64,000 nucleotides of DNA from JAEUIX01 sp964611125 (GCA_964611125.1 CAZSZO010000007.1:62001-126000); one strand, 5' to 3'. Shown: positions 17,401-26,120, counted from the first letter of the stretch. A program made the numbers and translations. The notes: generated from the letters alone by a model not told the origin.

Positions 17401-17845
17401 GCTCCGCCACGAGCTCGATCGCGAAGTGCTCTTCCTCCACGGCGGCACCCCCGCCAAGGATCGCGACGCCATGGTCGCCTCCTTCAACAAGGGCGACGGC
17501 TCGGCCCCGCTCTTCGTCCTCTCCCTCAAGGCCGGCGGCGTCGGCCTCAACCTCACCGGCGCCAATCACGTCTTCCACTTCGACCGCTGGTGGAACCCCG
17601 CCGTCGAGAGCCAGGCCACCGACCGCGCCTATCGCATCGGCCAGACCCGCACGGTGCAGGTGCACAAGTTCGTCGTCGCCGGCACGCTCGAGGAACGCAT
17701 CGACCAGATGATCGAGCAGAAGTCGGCCCTCGCCGACAACGTCATCGGCTCCGGCGAGGCCTGGCTCACCGAGCTCTCCCTCACCCAGCTCCGCGATGTC
17801 CTCACGCTGCGGCCCGACGCCGTCGCTGAGGAAGGCGAAGAGTAA
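14498..17845 (+). CDS. SNF2-family DEAD-like helicase/ATPase
   Basis: 1115 residues from ATG at 14498; the frame also runs back to 14408 but that would start inside tRNA-Lys. The first 600 residues match the bacterial SNF2-associated region (DUF3670-like), ending with PYQLKGLSWLAFLDRFGLG. The Snf2 motor follows: Walker A DDMGLGKT near residue 630, DEAQ box (LDEAQNIKN) near 731, LTGTPIENRLSELWSI, then helicase-C motifs LIFTQFRQMG, FLHGGTPAKDRD, LKAGGVGLNLTGA and the terminal ATDRAYRIGQ. It should be a dsDNA translocase acting on protein-DNA complexes. A SWIM-finger protein, the usual genomic partner of this class, lies 590 bases downstream. Confidence 0.95.
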   Translation: MPFHVLHANWFDGALHLWAEGPSAAPAGVDADRPADRPFDGDQPTPHPTALPAEALIGLLGRFSPEAPLAAGVVRLRLPARSGLPLASSRLTHAEGRAENSAGEGYAANGSGGTLAPVAARLGRFTVTSLRVPPLHLPRVVERIENAASADGDGPDATLALGPGMRFFAAATRFVRWLMVQQRLVPTLVQDFSGTLHGLWQPWLADEQVATRLAKLLAAMPPAARAADDLFTNQPWPVLEDFLVRVLDAQCRVVMADENMIETIESRRALPGPTGAGDPHVQWLSGLLEAGDAVPAVGAQRPELLKRVRSWIGVLDQRAADSAWRLCVRLSEPVDMSDLPEFAAPASSLTWPMTLHLQSVENPSLMLDARDIWILPTDSATVGGKHVDKPQELLLAELGRAARLYKPLEDALKSSEPSEIALATNQAYEFLREIRPVLIEQGFGVLSPEWWDSPGTRLGVRLRIDSGDTPEGPGSDPSSVGSRVGLDTLVNYRWHVTIGQTVLSLQEFERLANLRSPLVLVGGRWVEVRPEDVKAAVQFIRENPGGQMELGKAIRLAYNAELRSTGLPVLGMDATGWISSLLSDPAANQQLPMLTPPEGFVGSLRPYQLKGLSWLAFLDRFGLGSCLADDMGLGKTIQFLALLLQERLSRPPEEPARPTLLVVPMSVVGNWLRETRRFAPALVVHVHHGPTRPQGEELLHICAKSDLVVTTYALAHRDRESLEPIPWGRIALDEAQNIKNPGTKQTQAIRAFDAPRRVALTGTPIENRLSELWSIMDFLNPGLLGSLNDFRRRFAVPIERYHDPHRARQLRAMVQPFVLRRLKTDPTVIADLPEKVETKEYCYLTPEQAALYEQTVKEMLSSAETAEGIQRRGVILAGLVKLKQICNHPRQFLKHLDTHVPAPASPASDALANPGDEDAIPAGVELVPPHRSGKCVRLIQMLEEVLATSGQALIFTQFRQMGQILSTMLRHELDREVLFLHGGTPAKDRDAMVASFNKGDGSAPLFVLSLKAGGVGLNLTGANHVFHFDRWWNPAVESQATDRAYRIGQTRTVQVHKFVVAGTLEERIDQMIEQKSALADNVIGSGEAWLTELSLTQLRDVLTLRPDAVAEEGEE

Positions 17846-17925
17846 CGCCGCCGACGCCGGCCCTGAACCGGACCGCGATAGCATTGGCCCGACCTCCCTC
17901 CCAAGGCCCACTCGGAGCTCGCCGC

Positions 17926-18327
17926 ATGTCGCATCGGTTTCTCCCCAGCGCCGCCTGCCTCTTGCTCTCGGCTGGCCTGTTGCTCCCGCTCTCGGGCTGC
18001 ATCGTGGCCGCTGTCGCCGCCGCGGGCGTCGGCACCTACGCCTACGTCAAGGGTGAGATGAAGACCACCCTCTCGGCGCCGCTCGATCGCGCGTACGACG
18101 CCGCCAAGGCCGCCCTCGTCGACGACCTCCAGTTCGCCCTCACTGATGACCGCAAGGATGCCCTGCAGGCCATCATCAAGGCCCGCGAGGCCGACAAGAC
18201 GCAGATCTCCCTCAACCTCAACGCCTCGCCCGACGGCAAGCTCACCGATATCACCGTCCGCGTGGGCACGTTCGGCGATGAGGCCAAGTCGCGCCTCATC
18301 CTCGACAAGATCCGCGCCCGCCTGTGA
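17926..18327 (+). CDS. DUF3568-type small lipoprotein
   Basis: 133 residues from ATG at 17926 (an upstream TTG at 17884 would add residues before the signal peptide). A type II signal peptide ends in lipobox LSGC at about residues 22-25, followed by a Gly/Ala-rich stretch and YAYVKGEM. The rest (PLDRAYDAAKAALVDDL, TQISLNLNASPDGKLTDITVRVGTFGDE) fits the DUF3568 family of short periplasmic lipoproteins of unknown role. It sits between the SNF2 and SWIM genes on the same strand. Confidence 0.8.
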   Translation: MSHRFLPSAACLLLSAGLLLPLSGCIVAAVAAAGVGTYAYVKGEMKTTLSAPLDRAYDAAKAALVDDLQFALTDDRKDALQAIIKAREADKTQISLNLNASPDGKLTDITVRVGTFGDEAKSRLILDKIRARL

Positions 18328-18432
18328 TTCCCGCGAGGGCGCCCCTACGCTCTTGATTCCGTTCAAGCGCGCCATCGCACCGCCGATGGGGCGTCGTCTG
18401 AACGCGCCCATCGCTCGCCACTTCCCTCACGC

Positions 18433-19881
18433 ATGACCCCTGTTCCCCCAAACCCGTCAGGTTCTCAGGGCTCTTCAGGCTCCCCGGCGCCGCGCGTCGC
18501 CCCGACCTCGCCAGCCGCTTCCGCCCCCCCAGCCGGCCCTCCAATCGGCCCCACACAGGCCAATCCGCCAGGAGCCTACGGCCCAGGCGGTCAGCCCGTC
18601 CGCCGCTTCGAGCCCCGCGCCCCGCAGCCCACCATGCACCCCCGCAAGGTTCGCGGCGGTGTCCGCCTCGAGAACCGCGACGGCGCCCAGCTCGCCTGGG
18701 CTGGCCAGCGCTGGATGCGCCTCATCGAAGACCACGCCCCCAACGCGGCGCTCACCGAGGGGCTCGCCTACGCCAAGATGGGCCAGACCCGCGCCCTCAG
18801 CATCAACCCCGGGCACATCTCCGCCCGCGTGCAGGGCCGCATGCCCTCGGCTTACGCCGTCGACATCCGCATGCCCGTCTTCACCCACGAGCAGTGGGAG
18901 GCCGCCACCACCGCCATGCTCGAAGAAGCCCGCCACCTCGCCGGGCTGCTCTCCGGCGATGTGCCCCCGGGTATCGAGGACCTCTTCGCCCCGCTCCACC
19001 TGCGGCTCTTCCCGCAGGACAACTCCGACCTCGCCCTCTCGTGCTCGTGCGCCCGCAACCCCGCACGCATCCTCACCGCCCCGCTGGTGATGACCCAGGA
19101 CCGCTCCGCCACACCACCCCCCACGCCCCCAGCCCCCACACCCCCAGGCGTCAGCCCACTCGCGGACCCCGCCGAGGCTTCCGCTGACGCCCCCTTCGCC
19201 AACGCGCCCGACGCCGCAGGCCCCGCCGCAAGCCCCACGCTTCCCGGCCCGACCACTCCGGCCGCACCCGCGGACGGCGACCCCTTCGTCCACCCCGCCG
19301 GCCCCGCTGGCCCCGCCCCAGCTCAAGCGCAAAGCCCTGTCCAGGGCCCCTGGTGCAAGCACGTCTGCTGCGTCATGGCCCTGCTCGCTGAGCGCGTCAG
19401 CCGCGACCCCTTCATGGTCTTCGCCCTGCGCGGCATGTCCAAGGAAGACCTCCTCGAGCGCCTCCGCCAGAAGCGGGCGCTGCTTTCCAGCGCCCGTCAG
19501 AAGCCCGGCGCCCCCAGCGTCCCCGGCGGCTCCCCCGGCCTGGTCCCCGGCGGAGAACGCCCCGTTCCCGCCTATTCACCCCGCATCCCAGGCGTCGGTG
19601 AAGAGCCCGCCCCAGCCCTCGAGCTCTGCCTCGCGGAATTCTGGCACCTCGGCCCCCAGCTTGAAGAACTCGACCTTCCCCTCGTCCGCCCCGAGGCCAG
19701 CCACGTGCTCCTCCGCCGCTTGGGCCCAACCCCCTTCGCCGATGGCAAGTTCCCCCTCCTGGGCCTCCTCCAGACGTGCTATGACGTCATCTGCGAGCAC
19801 GCCCTACGCGAAGATCAGGGCGAGTCCGCCGCACCCCCCGAGATCGACCCAGAAACCGATCCCGACGGCAACCCAGACTGA
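18433..19881 (+). CDS. SWIM zinc-finger protein with a long insertion between the zinc half-sites
   Basis: 482 residues from ATG at 18433. A disordered Pro/Ser-rich start is followed by a region (residues about 90-205) like that before SWIM fingers in bacterial SNF2-partner proteins. The SWIM signature CxC...CxH is split: CSC at residues 204-206 and CKH at residues 308-310, with about 100 Pro/Ala/Thr-rich residues between, whereas the family normally has a short spacer. The helix after it (VCCVMALLAERVSRDPFMVFALRGM) is typical. SWIM proteins are thought to bind DNA or act with SNF2 helicases, which fits the upstream neighbour. A second Pro-rich linker and an acidic tail end the protein. Confidence 0.85.
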   Translation: MTPVPPNPSGSQGSSGSPAPRVAPTSPAASAPPAGPPIGPTQANPPGAYGPGGQPVRRFEPRAPQPTMHPRKVRGGVRLENRDGAQLAWAGQRWMRLIEDHAPNAALTEGLAYAKMGQTRALSINPGHISARVQGRMPSAYAVDIRMPVFTHEQWEAATTAMLEEARHLAGLLSGDVPPGIEDLFAPLHLRLFPQDNSDLALSCSCARNPARILTAPLVMTQDRSATPPPTPPAPTPPGVSPLADPAEASADAPFANAPDAAGPAASPTLPGPTTPAAPADGDPFVHPAGPAGPAPAQAQSPVQGPWCKHVCCVMALLAERVSRDPFMVFALRGMSKEDLLERLRQKRALLSSARQKPGAPSVPGGSPGLVPGGERPVPAYSPRIPGVGEEPAPALELCLAEFWHLGPQLEELDLPLVRPEASHVLLRRLGPTPFADGKFPLLGLLQTCYDVICEHALREDQGESAAPPEIDPETDPDGNPD

Positions 19882-20258
19882 CTCGACTCCGCCCGATTCG
19901 GCGGAGCCCTGATTGCCCGGCGCCTATCATCGACAGTTCGGAGCCGACCGCGACGGACGTCAGGCCTTGATTGCACCCAATCAAAGCCCGATCGAGGCGC
20001 GGTCATGGGTCTTCCCATCGCGGCTGATGGAAGGTCCAGCTTCGGCTGTCGGGCTCGTTTCCGCTTCGCCGTTCTGGCGACGCGGCCCCGAGTGTTCCCG
20101 CCGGCAAACATGCCGCGGCCTCCACCGCCGTCCATCACCATCTGGACGGTCTGCGAGGACCGCGAACGATCGGTCCTCGCACCCGGCTCGGGTGTCGGCT
20201 TCGGCATCGCCGAATCCGCCTCCCAGGCCTCTTTCAGGAGGTTCGTCCGGCCGCATAC
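19882..20258. other. gene-poor stretch before tRNA-Gln
   Basis: About 375 bases. Frames on both strands cross it but show no family features, and the minus-strand frame overlaps both the tRNA and the SWIM gene. It is likely an untranslated leader and promoter region for tRNA-Gln and the following cluster; no promoter was clear. Confidence 0.4.
19887..19906 (+). terminator. possible weak terminator hairpin after the SWIM gene
   Basis: CTCCGCC and GGCGGAG form a 7-bp stem around a 6-base loop, six bases after the stop codon. There is no T-run, so intrinsic termination is doubtful. Confidence 0.3.
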
Positions 20259-20329
20259 TGGCCGATGGTGTAACGGTAGCACAGCAGTTTTTGGTACTGC
20301 TTGTCCAGGTTCGAATCCTGGTCGGCCAG
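20259..20329 (+). tRNA. tRNA-Gln (anticodon TTG)
   Basis: A 71-base cloverleaf with acceptor arms TGGCCGA and TCGGCCA, discriminator G, anticodon stem GCAGT/ACTGC around TTTTGGT giving TTG, and T-arm CCAGGTTCGAATCCTGG. No CCA is encoded. It lies 120 bases upstream of glmU. Confidence 0.95.
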
Positions 20330-20449
20330 CTTCCTTTCCGGCTGCCCCCTGCCGCCCGCCTCGCCCAACCCCGCCCGCACGCCCCCAAACCGGCGATCGA
20401 CCGCCCCCGGCGTCCAGTGCCGCCGCCTCGCAGCATCACCGACCCCCTC

Positions 20450-21291
20450 ATGACTACCCCGGCCCCCATCAAGCCCCAGCCGCCCATCGCCGTGATCCTC
20501 GCCGCAGGCAAGGGCACCCGCATGCGCTCCGACCTGCCCAAGGTCCTCCACCCCATCGGCGGCCGGCCGATGGTGCACTGCGTGGTCGACGCCTGCCGGG
20601 CCGCAGGCTGCAAGCGGATCATCCTGGTCGTGGGATACAAGCAGGATTTGGTCCGCTCCGCCTTCGAGGGCACCATGGGCCTCCCCGCCGGCATGGGGGT
20701 CGAGTTCGCGGTCCAGGACCAGCAGTTGGGCACCGGGCACGCCGTGCAATCGTGCGCCCAGGCCCTGTCGGCCCAGGCGCTGGCCCCGGGCCAGCCGGTC
20801 TTCGTGCTCGCCGGCGATGGCCCGCTGATCCGCCCTGACACGCTGCTCAAGCTGCTGCGGCGCCATGTCGACTCTCGGGCCGAGGCGACGCTGGCCACCA
20901 GCGTCATCGAGGACCCGGCCGGCTATGGCCGCATCGTGCGCGACGCCGCGGGGGCCTTCACCGGCATCGTCGAGCACAAGGAATGCTCGCCCGAGCAGCT
21001 CAAGATCCGCGAGGTCAACCCTTCTTACTACTGCTTCGACTGCCGGGCTCTCTTCGACTGCCTCGCCCGCCTGAAGCGCAACGAGCAGTCAGGCGAGTAC
21101 TACATCACTGACGTCCCCGCCATGCTGCTCTCCGAGCGCCGTAAGGTCGAGGTCATCGACGCCGTGCCCCCGCAGGACGTGCTCTCGATCAACACTCCCG
21201 AGCAGCTCGCCGAGGTCGACGCCATCTACCGGGGCCGGCACGCCTCGGGTCATGCATCGGGCCAGGGTTCGCCCGCCAGGAGGCCCGTCCA

Positions 21292-21295
<4 letters not shown>
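20450..21295 (+). CDS. glmU: UDP-GlcNAc pyrophosphorylase (GlmU N-terminal domain only)
   Basis: 281 residues from ATG at 20450. It has the nucleotidyltransferase half of GlmU: AVILAAGKGTRMRSDLPKVLH, QLGTGHAVQ, LAGDGPLI, EDPAGYGRIVR, IVEHKECSP, NPSYYCFD and GEYYITDVP. It forms UDP-GlcNAc from GlcNAc-1-P and UTP for peptidoglycan and lipid A. The C-terminal left-handed beta-helix acetyltransferase of bifunctional GlmU (about 450 residues) is absent, so glucosamine-1-phosphate acetylation must come from another protein. Its stop overlaps the prs start as ATGA, showing tight coupling; glmU-prs-rplY-pth is an order also known in Firmicutes. Confidence 0.92.
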
Positions 21296-22290
<995 letters not shown>

Positions 22291-22308
22291 TTCAGCAGGT
22301 AGCCGTCC

Positions 22309-22331
22309 GCGGCCGGCGCGCGCCGGTCCGC
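22309..22331 (+). other. GC-rich hairpin between prs and rplY
   Basis: GCGGCCGGC pairs with GCCGG-T-CCGC around a GCGC loop, a 9-bp stem with one bulged T. No T-run follows, so it may be an mRNA-stability or processing element rather than a terminator. It sits 32 bases before the rplY start. Confidence 0.4.
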
Positions 22332-22362
22332 TCGCGGCGAGAGGCTTGAAAGGAACCCACCC

Positions 22363-23091
22363 ATGCACGAGAAGTCACCCGTCCTCCGCGCCACCCCCCG
22401 TGAACGCCTCGGCACCCGCTACGCCCAGCGGGCCCGCGCCAAGGGCCTCCTCCCGGGCGTCATCTACGGCCACGGCCAGGCCCCCATCGCCGTCAACTTC
22501 GAGGGCCGCGACGCCGTCCGCCACATCGAGGCCGGCGAGAAGGTCTTCCGCCTCGAGTACCCCGGCGCCTCCGCCGACCAGATGCTCCTCCTCAAGGACC
22601 TCCAGTTCGACTACCTGGGCGACACCATCGTCCACGCCGACTTCGCCCGCGTAGACCTCGACGAGCGCGTCAAGTCCCGCGTCCACGTCGAGCTGCTGGG
22701 CGAGGCCAAGGGCCTCAAGACCGCCGGCGCCATCCTCATGCACCCCACCAACGAGATCGAGATCGAGTGCCGCGTCCGCGACCTCCCCGAGAAGGTCTCT
22801 GTCGAAATCGGCGACCTCGATGTCGATGAGTCCATCACCGCCGACAAGGTCAAGCTCCCCTCGCCCGACATGAAGCTCCTCACCGACCCGCACGCGGTCG
22901 TCGCCCAGATCATCGTTCAGAAGGAAGAGGTCGCCGCCGAGGCCGCCGTCGTCGGCGCCGAGGCCACCCAGCCCGAAGTCATCGGCGAGAAGGAACGCGC
23001 CGAGAAGGCCGCCGCCGACGCCGCCGGCAAGGGCGGCAAGCCCGCCGCCGGCGCCGCCCCGGCCAAGAAGGACGCCGCGCCCAAGAAGTAA
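22363..23091 (+). CDS. rplY: 50S ribosomal protein bL25, CTC (two-domain) form
   Basis: 242 residues. The N-terminal 5S rRNA-binding domain (TPRERLGTRYAQRARAKGLLPGVIYG) is joined to the CTC-type beta domain (HADFARVDLDERVKSRVHVEL, IEIECRVRDLPEKVSVEIGDLD). A low-complexity Ala/Lys/Gly tail of about 40 residues ends it. AAAGGA lies about nine bases before the ATG. It is placed between prs and pth as in Firmicutes. Confidence 0.95.
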   Translation: MHEKSPVLRATPRERLGTRYAQRARAKGLLPGVIYGHGQAPIAVNFEGRDAVRHIEAGEKVFRLEYPGASADQMLLLKDLQFDYLGDTIVHADFARVDLDERVKSRVHVELLGEAKGLKTAGAILMHPTNEIEIECRVRDLPEKVSVEIGDLDVDESITADKVKLPSPDMKLLTDPHAVVAQIIVQKEEVAAEAAVVGAEATQPEVIGEKERAEKAAADAAGKGGKPAAGAAPAKKDAAPKK

Positions 23092-23126
23092 CTCCTCTCT
23101 ACGCCCCCGCCCCGCCACCCCACGCC

Positions 23127-23816
23127 ATGAAGTTGATCGTCGGACTAGGCAATCCCGGCAGCGAATACGAGCGCACGCGCCACAACGCCGGCTTTCTCGC
23201 CGTCGACCGCGTCGCGAAGCGCCACGCGCCCGCAGGGATCCCTCGCTCCAAGTTCAACGCCATGGTCCTCGAAGCCCCCATCGGCCCCCCCCCCAGCGGC
23301 CCCGCCGGCCGCTCCGGGGGCGGAGGGGGAGGGGGGGGAGGGGCCGGCGCCGCGCCCGAGCGCTGCATCCTCCTCAAGCCCCTCACTTTCATGAACCGGT
23401 CCGGCGCCCCCGTCGCCGAGACCCTCAACTTCTACAAGCTCTCCCCGCAGGAGGATCTCCTGGTCCTCGTCGATGACTACGCCCTGCCCCTCGGGCAGAT
23501 CCGCATCCGCCAGTCCGGCTCCAGCGGCGGCCACAACGGCCTGGCCGACGTCGAACGGGCTCTGGGCCGCAGCGACTACCCCCGCCTACGCATCGGCGTC
23601 GATCCGCCCCCCGCCGCCTACGACGACCCCGCCGACTGGGTGCTGGGCGCCTTCACCGCCGACCAGCTCGCGCGCCTCGACCCGGTTCTCGATCGCGTCG
23701 CCGACGCCGTGCAGGCCTTCGCCTCCCGCGGCGTGGTCGCCGCCATGAACGCCTTCAACACCCGCGACCCGGCCGGCAGCGAGAAGCCCCCGCCGCCCCC
23801 CAGACCCCCGCCCTGA
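23127..23816 (+). CDS. pth: peptidyl-tRNA hydrolase with a Pro/Gly insertion
   Basis: 229 residues. It frees tRNA from prematurely released peptidyl-tRNA in the cytoplasm. GLGNPGSEYERTRHNAGF holds the catalytic His near residue 20; LLKPLTFMNRSG, LVLVDDYALPLGQIRIR and GSSGGHNGL are standard. About 22 residues rich in Pro and Gly (residues about 53-75) are inserted before LLKPLTFMN. They are coded by a C10 homopolymer at 23285-23294 and a G-rich tract near 23316-23342, both prone to slippage or sequencing error. The C-terminus has a Pro tail. Confidence 0.95.
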   Translation: MKLIVGLGNPGSEYERTRHNAGFLAVDRVAKRHAPAGIPRSKFNAMVLEAPIGPPPSGPAGRSGGGGGGGGGAGAAPERCILLKPLTFMNRSGAPVAETLNFYKLSPQEDLLVLVDDYALPLGQIRIRQSGSSGGHNGLADVERALGRSDYPRLRIGVDPPPAAYDDPADWVLGAFTADQLARLDPVLDRVADAVQAFASRGVVAAMNAFNTRDPAGSEKPPPPPRPPP

Positions 23817-23920
23817 CCCGTCCCCCAAGTCCCCTCTCCACCCTCCAAACCACCGCCACATCAGTCCCGATTCCTGACCGAGTTTTTTCGAGCATTCACG
23901 AGCATTCCAGAGACACACCC

Positions 23921-24409
23921 ATGCGCATGATCCCCACGACTCACTACGAAGCGATGTTCCTCCTGGGCCAGGCCGCCGCGACCGACCTCGCCGGCTCCGT
24001 CGGCCACATCAAGGAAATCCTCACCAAGAACGGCGCCGAGATCATCGCCCTCAAGAAGTGGGCCGATCGTCCCCTCGCCTACCCCATCAACAAACAGAAG
24101 CGGGGCATGTACATCCTCTGCTTCTTCTCCGTCGCCACCGACAAGATGGGCGCCATCGAGCGCGGCTTCAACCTCTCCGAAGTCGTCCTCCGCACCCAGA
24201 TCATCAAGGCCGATCACCTCTCCGTCGAGGAAATGAAGAACGCCGACGGCCAGGCTGACCTCACCATCGAGGCCAACCTCCGCGCCGCCGCCGCGCCGGC
24301 GCCCGGGGCCGCCCCCACCCCGGCCGCCGCACCCACCGGCCCCGCGACCACCGCTGGCGCCCCGACGGCCGCCGCCGCCGCCCCCGCGGCCGAGCCCGCC
24401 GCCCGCTGA
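23921..24409 (+). CDS. rpsF: 30S ribosomal protein bS6 with Ala/Pro-rich tail
   Basis: 162 residues. The bS6 core (THYEAMFLLGQAA, KEILTKNGAEI, KKWADRPLAYPINKQKRG, VVLRTQIIKAD) fills about the first 105 residues; the rest is an Ala/Pro/Thr tail that is absent from most bS6 proteins. No Shine-Dalgarno is seen. The usual partner rpsR (bS18) is not in this cluster. Confidence 0.93.
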   Translation: MRMIPTTHYEAMFLLGQAAATDLAGSVGHIKEILTKNGAEIIALKKWADRPLAYPINKQKRGMYILCFFSVATDKMGAIERGFNLSEVVLRTQIIKADHLSVEEMKNADGQADLTIEANLRAAAAPAPGAAPTPAAAPTGPATTAGAPTAAAAAPAAEPAAR

Positions 24410-24422
24410 ATCAGCATCACTG

Positions 24423-24489
24423 GACACCCTGATCGGATTCTGATAGGATCGGGGTGTCGACCCGTGTCGACGCCCCTTTGGCGGGCGTC
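24423..24489 (+). promoter_or_regulatory. two consecutive mRNA hairpins between rpsF and ssb
   Basis: Hairpin 1 pairs 24423-24434 (GACACCCTGATC) with 24447-24458 (GATCGGGGTGTC), 12 bp including one G-T pair. Hairpin 2 pairs GACGCCC (24469-24475) with GGGCGTC (24483-24489) around CTTTGGC. Neither has a T-run. They could slow or process the transcript upstream of ssb, or bind a ribosomal protein; this is an inference. Confidence 0.4.
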
Positions 24490-24534
24490 TGCTCGACTTT
24501 CACCCCTGCGCGAAGCGCACCCCGGAGCGCACCC

Positions 24535-25062
24535 ATGGCGGCCAACTTCAACCAAGTCATCCTGATGGGCAACATGACGCGCGACATCGAAGTCCGCTTC
24601 ACCCCGGCCAACACCGCCGTGGGCACGTTCGCCCTGGCCGTCAACCGCACTTGGACCACCCCGCAGGGCGAGAAGCGCGAGGAGGTCTCGTTCATCGACT
24701 GCGAGGCCTGGGGCAAGGCCGCCGAGCTCCTCAAGCAGTACACCTCCAAGGGCAGCCCTCTGTTCGTCAGCGGCCGCCTGAAGCAGGACACCTGGGAGGA
24801 CAAGAACGGCGGCGGCAAGCGCAGCAAGATCAAGGTCGTCGTTGAGGACTTCCGGTTCATCGGCTCCCGGGCTGGCGCTGAGGGCTCCAGCGGTGGGGGG
24901 GGTGGGGGGGGTGGGGGTGGAGGGGGGGGCTACAGCCGCTCCAACGGTGGGAACGAGTACGACCAGTCGGCCCCCCCGGCCCCGCAGGTTCGCACCGGCC
25001 GCCCGGCTCAGCCGGCCGCCGACGCTCCGCCCGCCATCGGCGAGGAAGACATCCCCTTCTAA
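24535..25062 (+). CDS. ssb: single-stranded DNA-binding protein
   Basis: 175 residues from ATG at 24535; the longer frame from 24454 runs through the hairpins and is not used. The OB fold is clear (NQVILMGNMTRDIEVRFTP, TWTTPQGEKREEVSFIDCEAWGKAAE, SPLFVSGRLKQDTWEDK). A glycine-rich linker, coded by G-runs at 24895-24929, leads to a disordered tail and the acidic tip EEDIPF that binds partner proteins. It protects ssDNA in replication and repair. Confidence 0.96.
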   Translation: MAANFNQVILMGNMTRDIEVRFTPANTAVGTFALAVNRTWTTPQGEKREEVSFIDCEAWGKAAELLKQYTSKGSPLFVSGRLKQDTWEDKNGGGKRSKIKVVVEDFRFIGSRAGAEGSSGGGGGGGGGGGGGYSRSNGGNEYDQSAPPAPQVRTGRPAQPAADAPPAIGEEDIPF

Positions 25063-25265
25063 TCCGGCTTCAGTTCTCGGGCTCTGGCTCTCGGGCTCTG
25101 GGGCCGCCGCAGAACCCGATTTTCGTCCCCTGCCCATGACCGGAGCTCATCCGGCTCCTAGACTCTCGACCCCAGTTGGGGCCGCCCGGGCCGTGCGCCC
25201 GCGTCCGCGGCTCCTAACTCTCCGGCCCCGCCCTCAGGGCGGCCCGCCAGAAAGGACAGCGCCCC

Positions 25266-26120
25266 ATGGCTCGCACTCTCGAACTGCTCCTCACTGAAAA
25301 CGTCGAAGGCTCCGGCATCGTCGGCGATGTCGTGAAGGTCCGCAAGGGCTTCGCCCGCAACTTCCTCCTGCCCCGCGGCTACGCCACGACCCCCAGCGAA
25401 GAGAAGATCGCCCAGCTCAAGGGCAAGCGTGAAGAGGCCCAGCGCGAGCTCGCCGAGATCCGCCGCCAGCGCGAGGCCCTCATCGCCAAGCTGCAGGGCC
25501 ACGAGGTGGCGCTGATCCGCTCGTGCAACGATCAGGGCATCCTCTACGGCGGCGTCACCCAGCAGGACCTTTGCGACCTCCTCGCCGGCCAGGGGCATGT
25601 CGGCATCAAGCAGCGCGACGTCCGCATCGGCTCGGTCATCAAGCGCGTCGGCGAGTACGAGGTCCACATCAAGTTCGAGGCCGAGCTCGAAGCCAGCATC
25701 AAGCTCCACGTCAAGCCCGACCGCAAGCTCGACATTGACGACCGGCGCGACGCTGAGAAGCCCGCCGACGCCGTGGCCGCCCCCGCGGGCGAAGCTGGCG
25801 CCGCCGCCACCACCGCTCCCGAAGCCAAGACTGAAGCCAAGACCGACGGCAAGCCCGCCGAGAAGGCCAAGGGCGACAAGCCCAAGGCCCCCAAGGCCAA
25901 GGCCGAGGGCGACGCCCCCGATGCCCCGGCGCCCGCCGGCGAGAAGGCCGAGAAGGCCGCCAAGCCCAAGGGCGAGAAGGGCGGCAAGGGCAAGGACGGC
26001 GCCGACGCCGCCGCGCCGGCCACCAACAAGTCCAAGACCGGCTGGGGCACGGTCGCCGAGGTCCCCGCGGGGCTCTCCGACCTGCTCAAGCCCAAGCGCG
26101 AACGCCGCGAGCGCCGCTGA
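25266..26120 (+). CDS. rplI: 50S ribosomal protein bL9 with a long charged tail
   Basis: 284 residues against about 150 usual. The N-terminal domain (LLTENVEGSGIVGDVVKVRKGFARNFLLPRGYA), the connecting helix and the C-terminal rRNA-binding domain (GILYGGVTQQDLCDLLAGQG, IKRVGEYEVHIKFEAE) are complete by about residue 155. About 130 residues rich in Lys, Ala, Pro and Glu follow. GAAAGGA precedes the ATG by about ten bases. It comes 203 bases after ssb with no rpsR between. Confidence 0.93.
   Translation: MARTLELLLTENVEGSGIVGDVVKVRKGFARNFLLPRGYATTPSEEKIAQLKGKREEAQRELAEIRRQREALIAKLQGHEVALIRSCNDQGILYGGVTQQDLCDLLAGQGHVGIKQRDVRIGSVIKRVGEYEVHIKFEAELEASIKLHVKPDRKLDIDDRRDAEKPADAVAAPAGEAGAAATTAPEAKTEAKTDGKPAEKAKGDKPKAPKAKAEGDAPDAPAPAGEKAEKAAKPKGEKGGKGKDGADAAAPATNKSKTGWGTVAEVPAGLSDLLKPKRERRERR

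Noticed and set aside
19815..20282. 155-residue minus-strand frame before tRNA-Gln
   Set aside because: Overlaps the SWIM gene and the tRNA, and is Arg/Ser/Gly-rich without motifs.
25063..25265. Possible rpsR (bS18) in the ssb-rplI gap
   Set aside because: The gap is 203 bases, shorter than the gene, and no bS18 motif is found in any frame. It holds a short tandem TCTCGGGCTCTGG duplication only.
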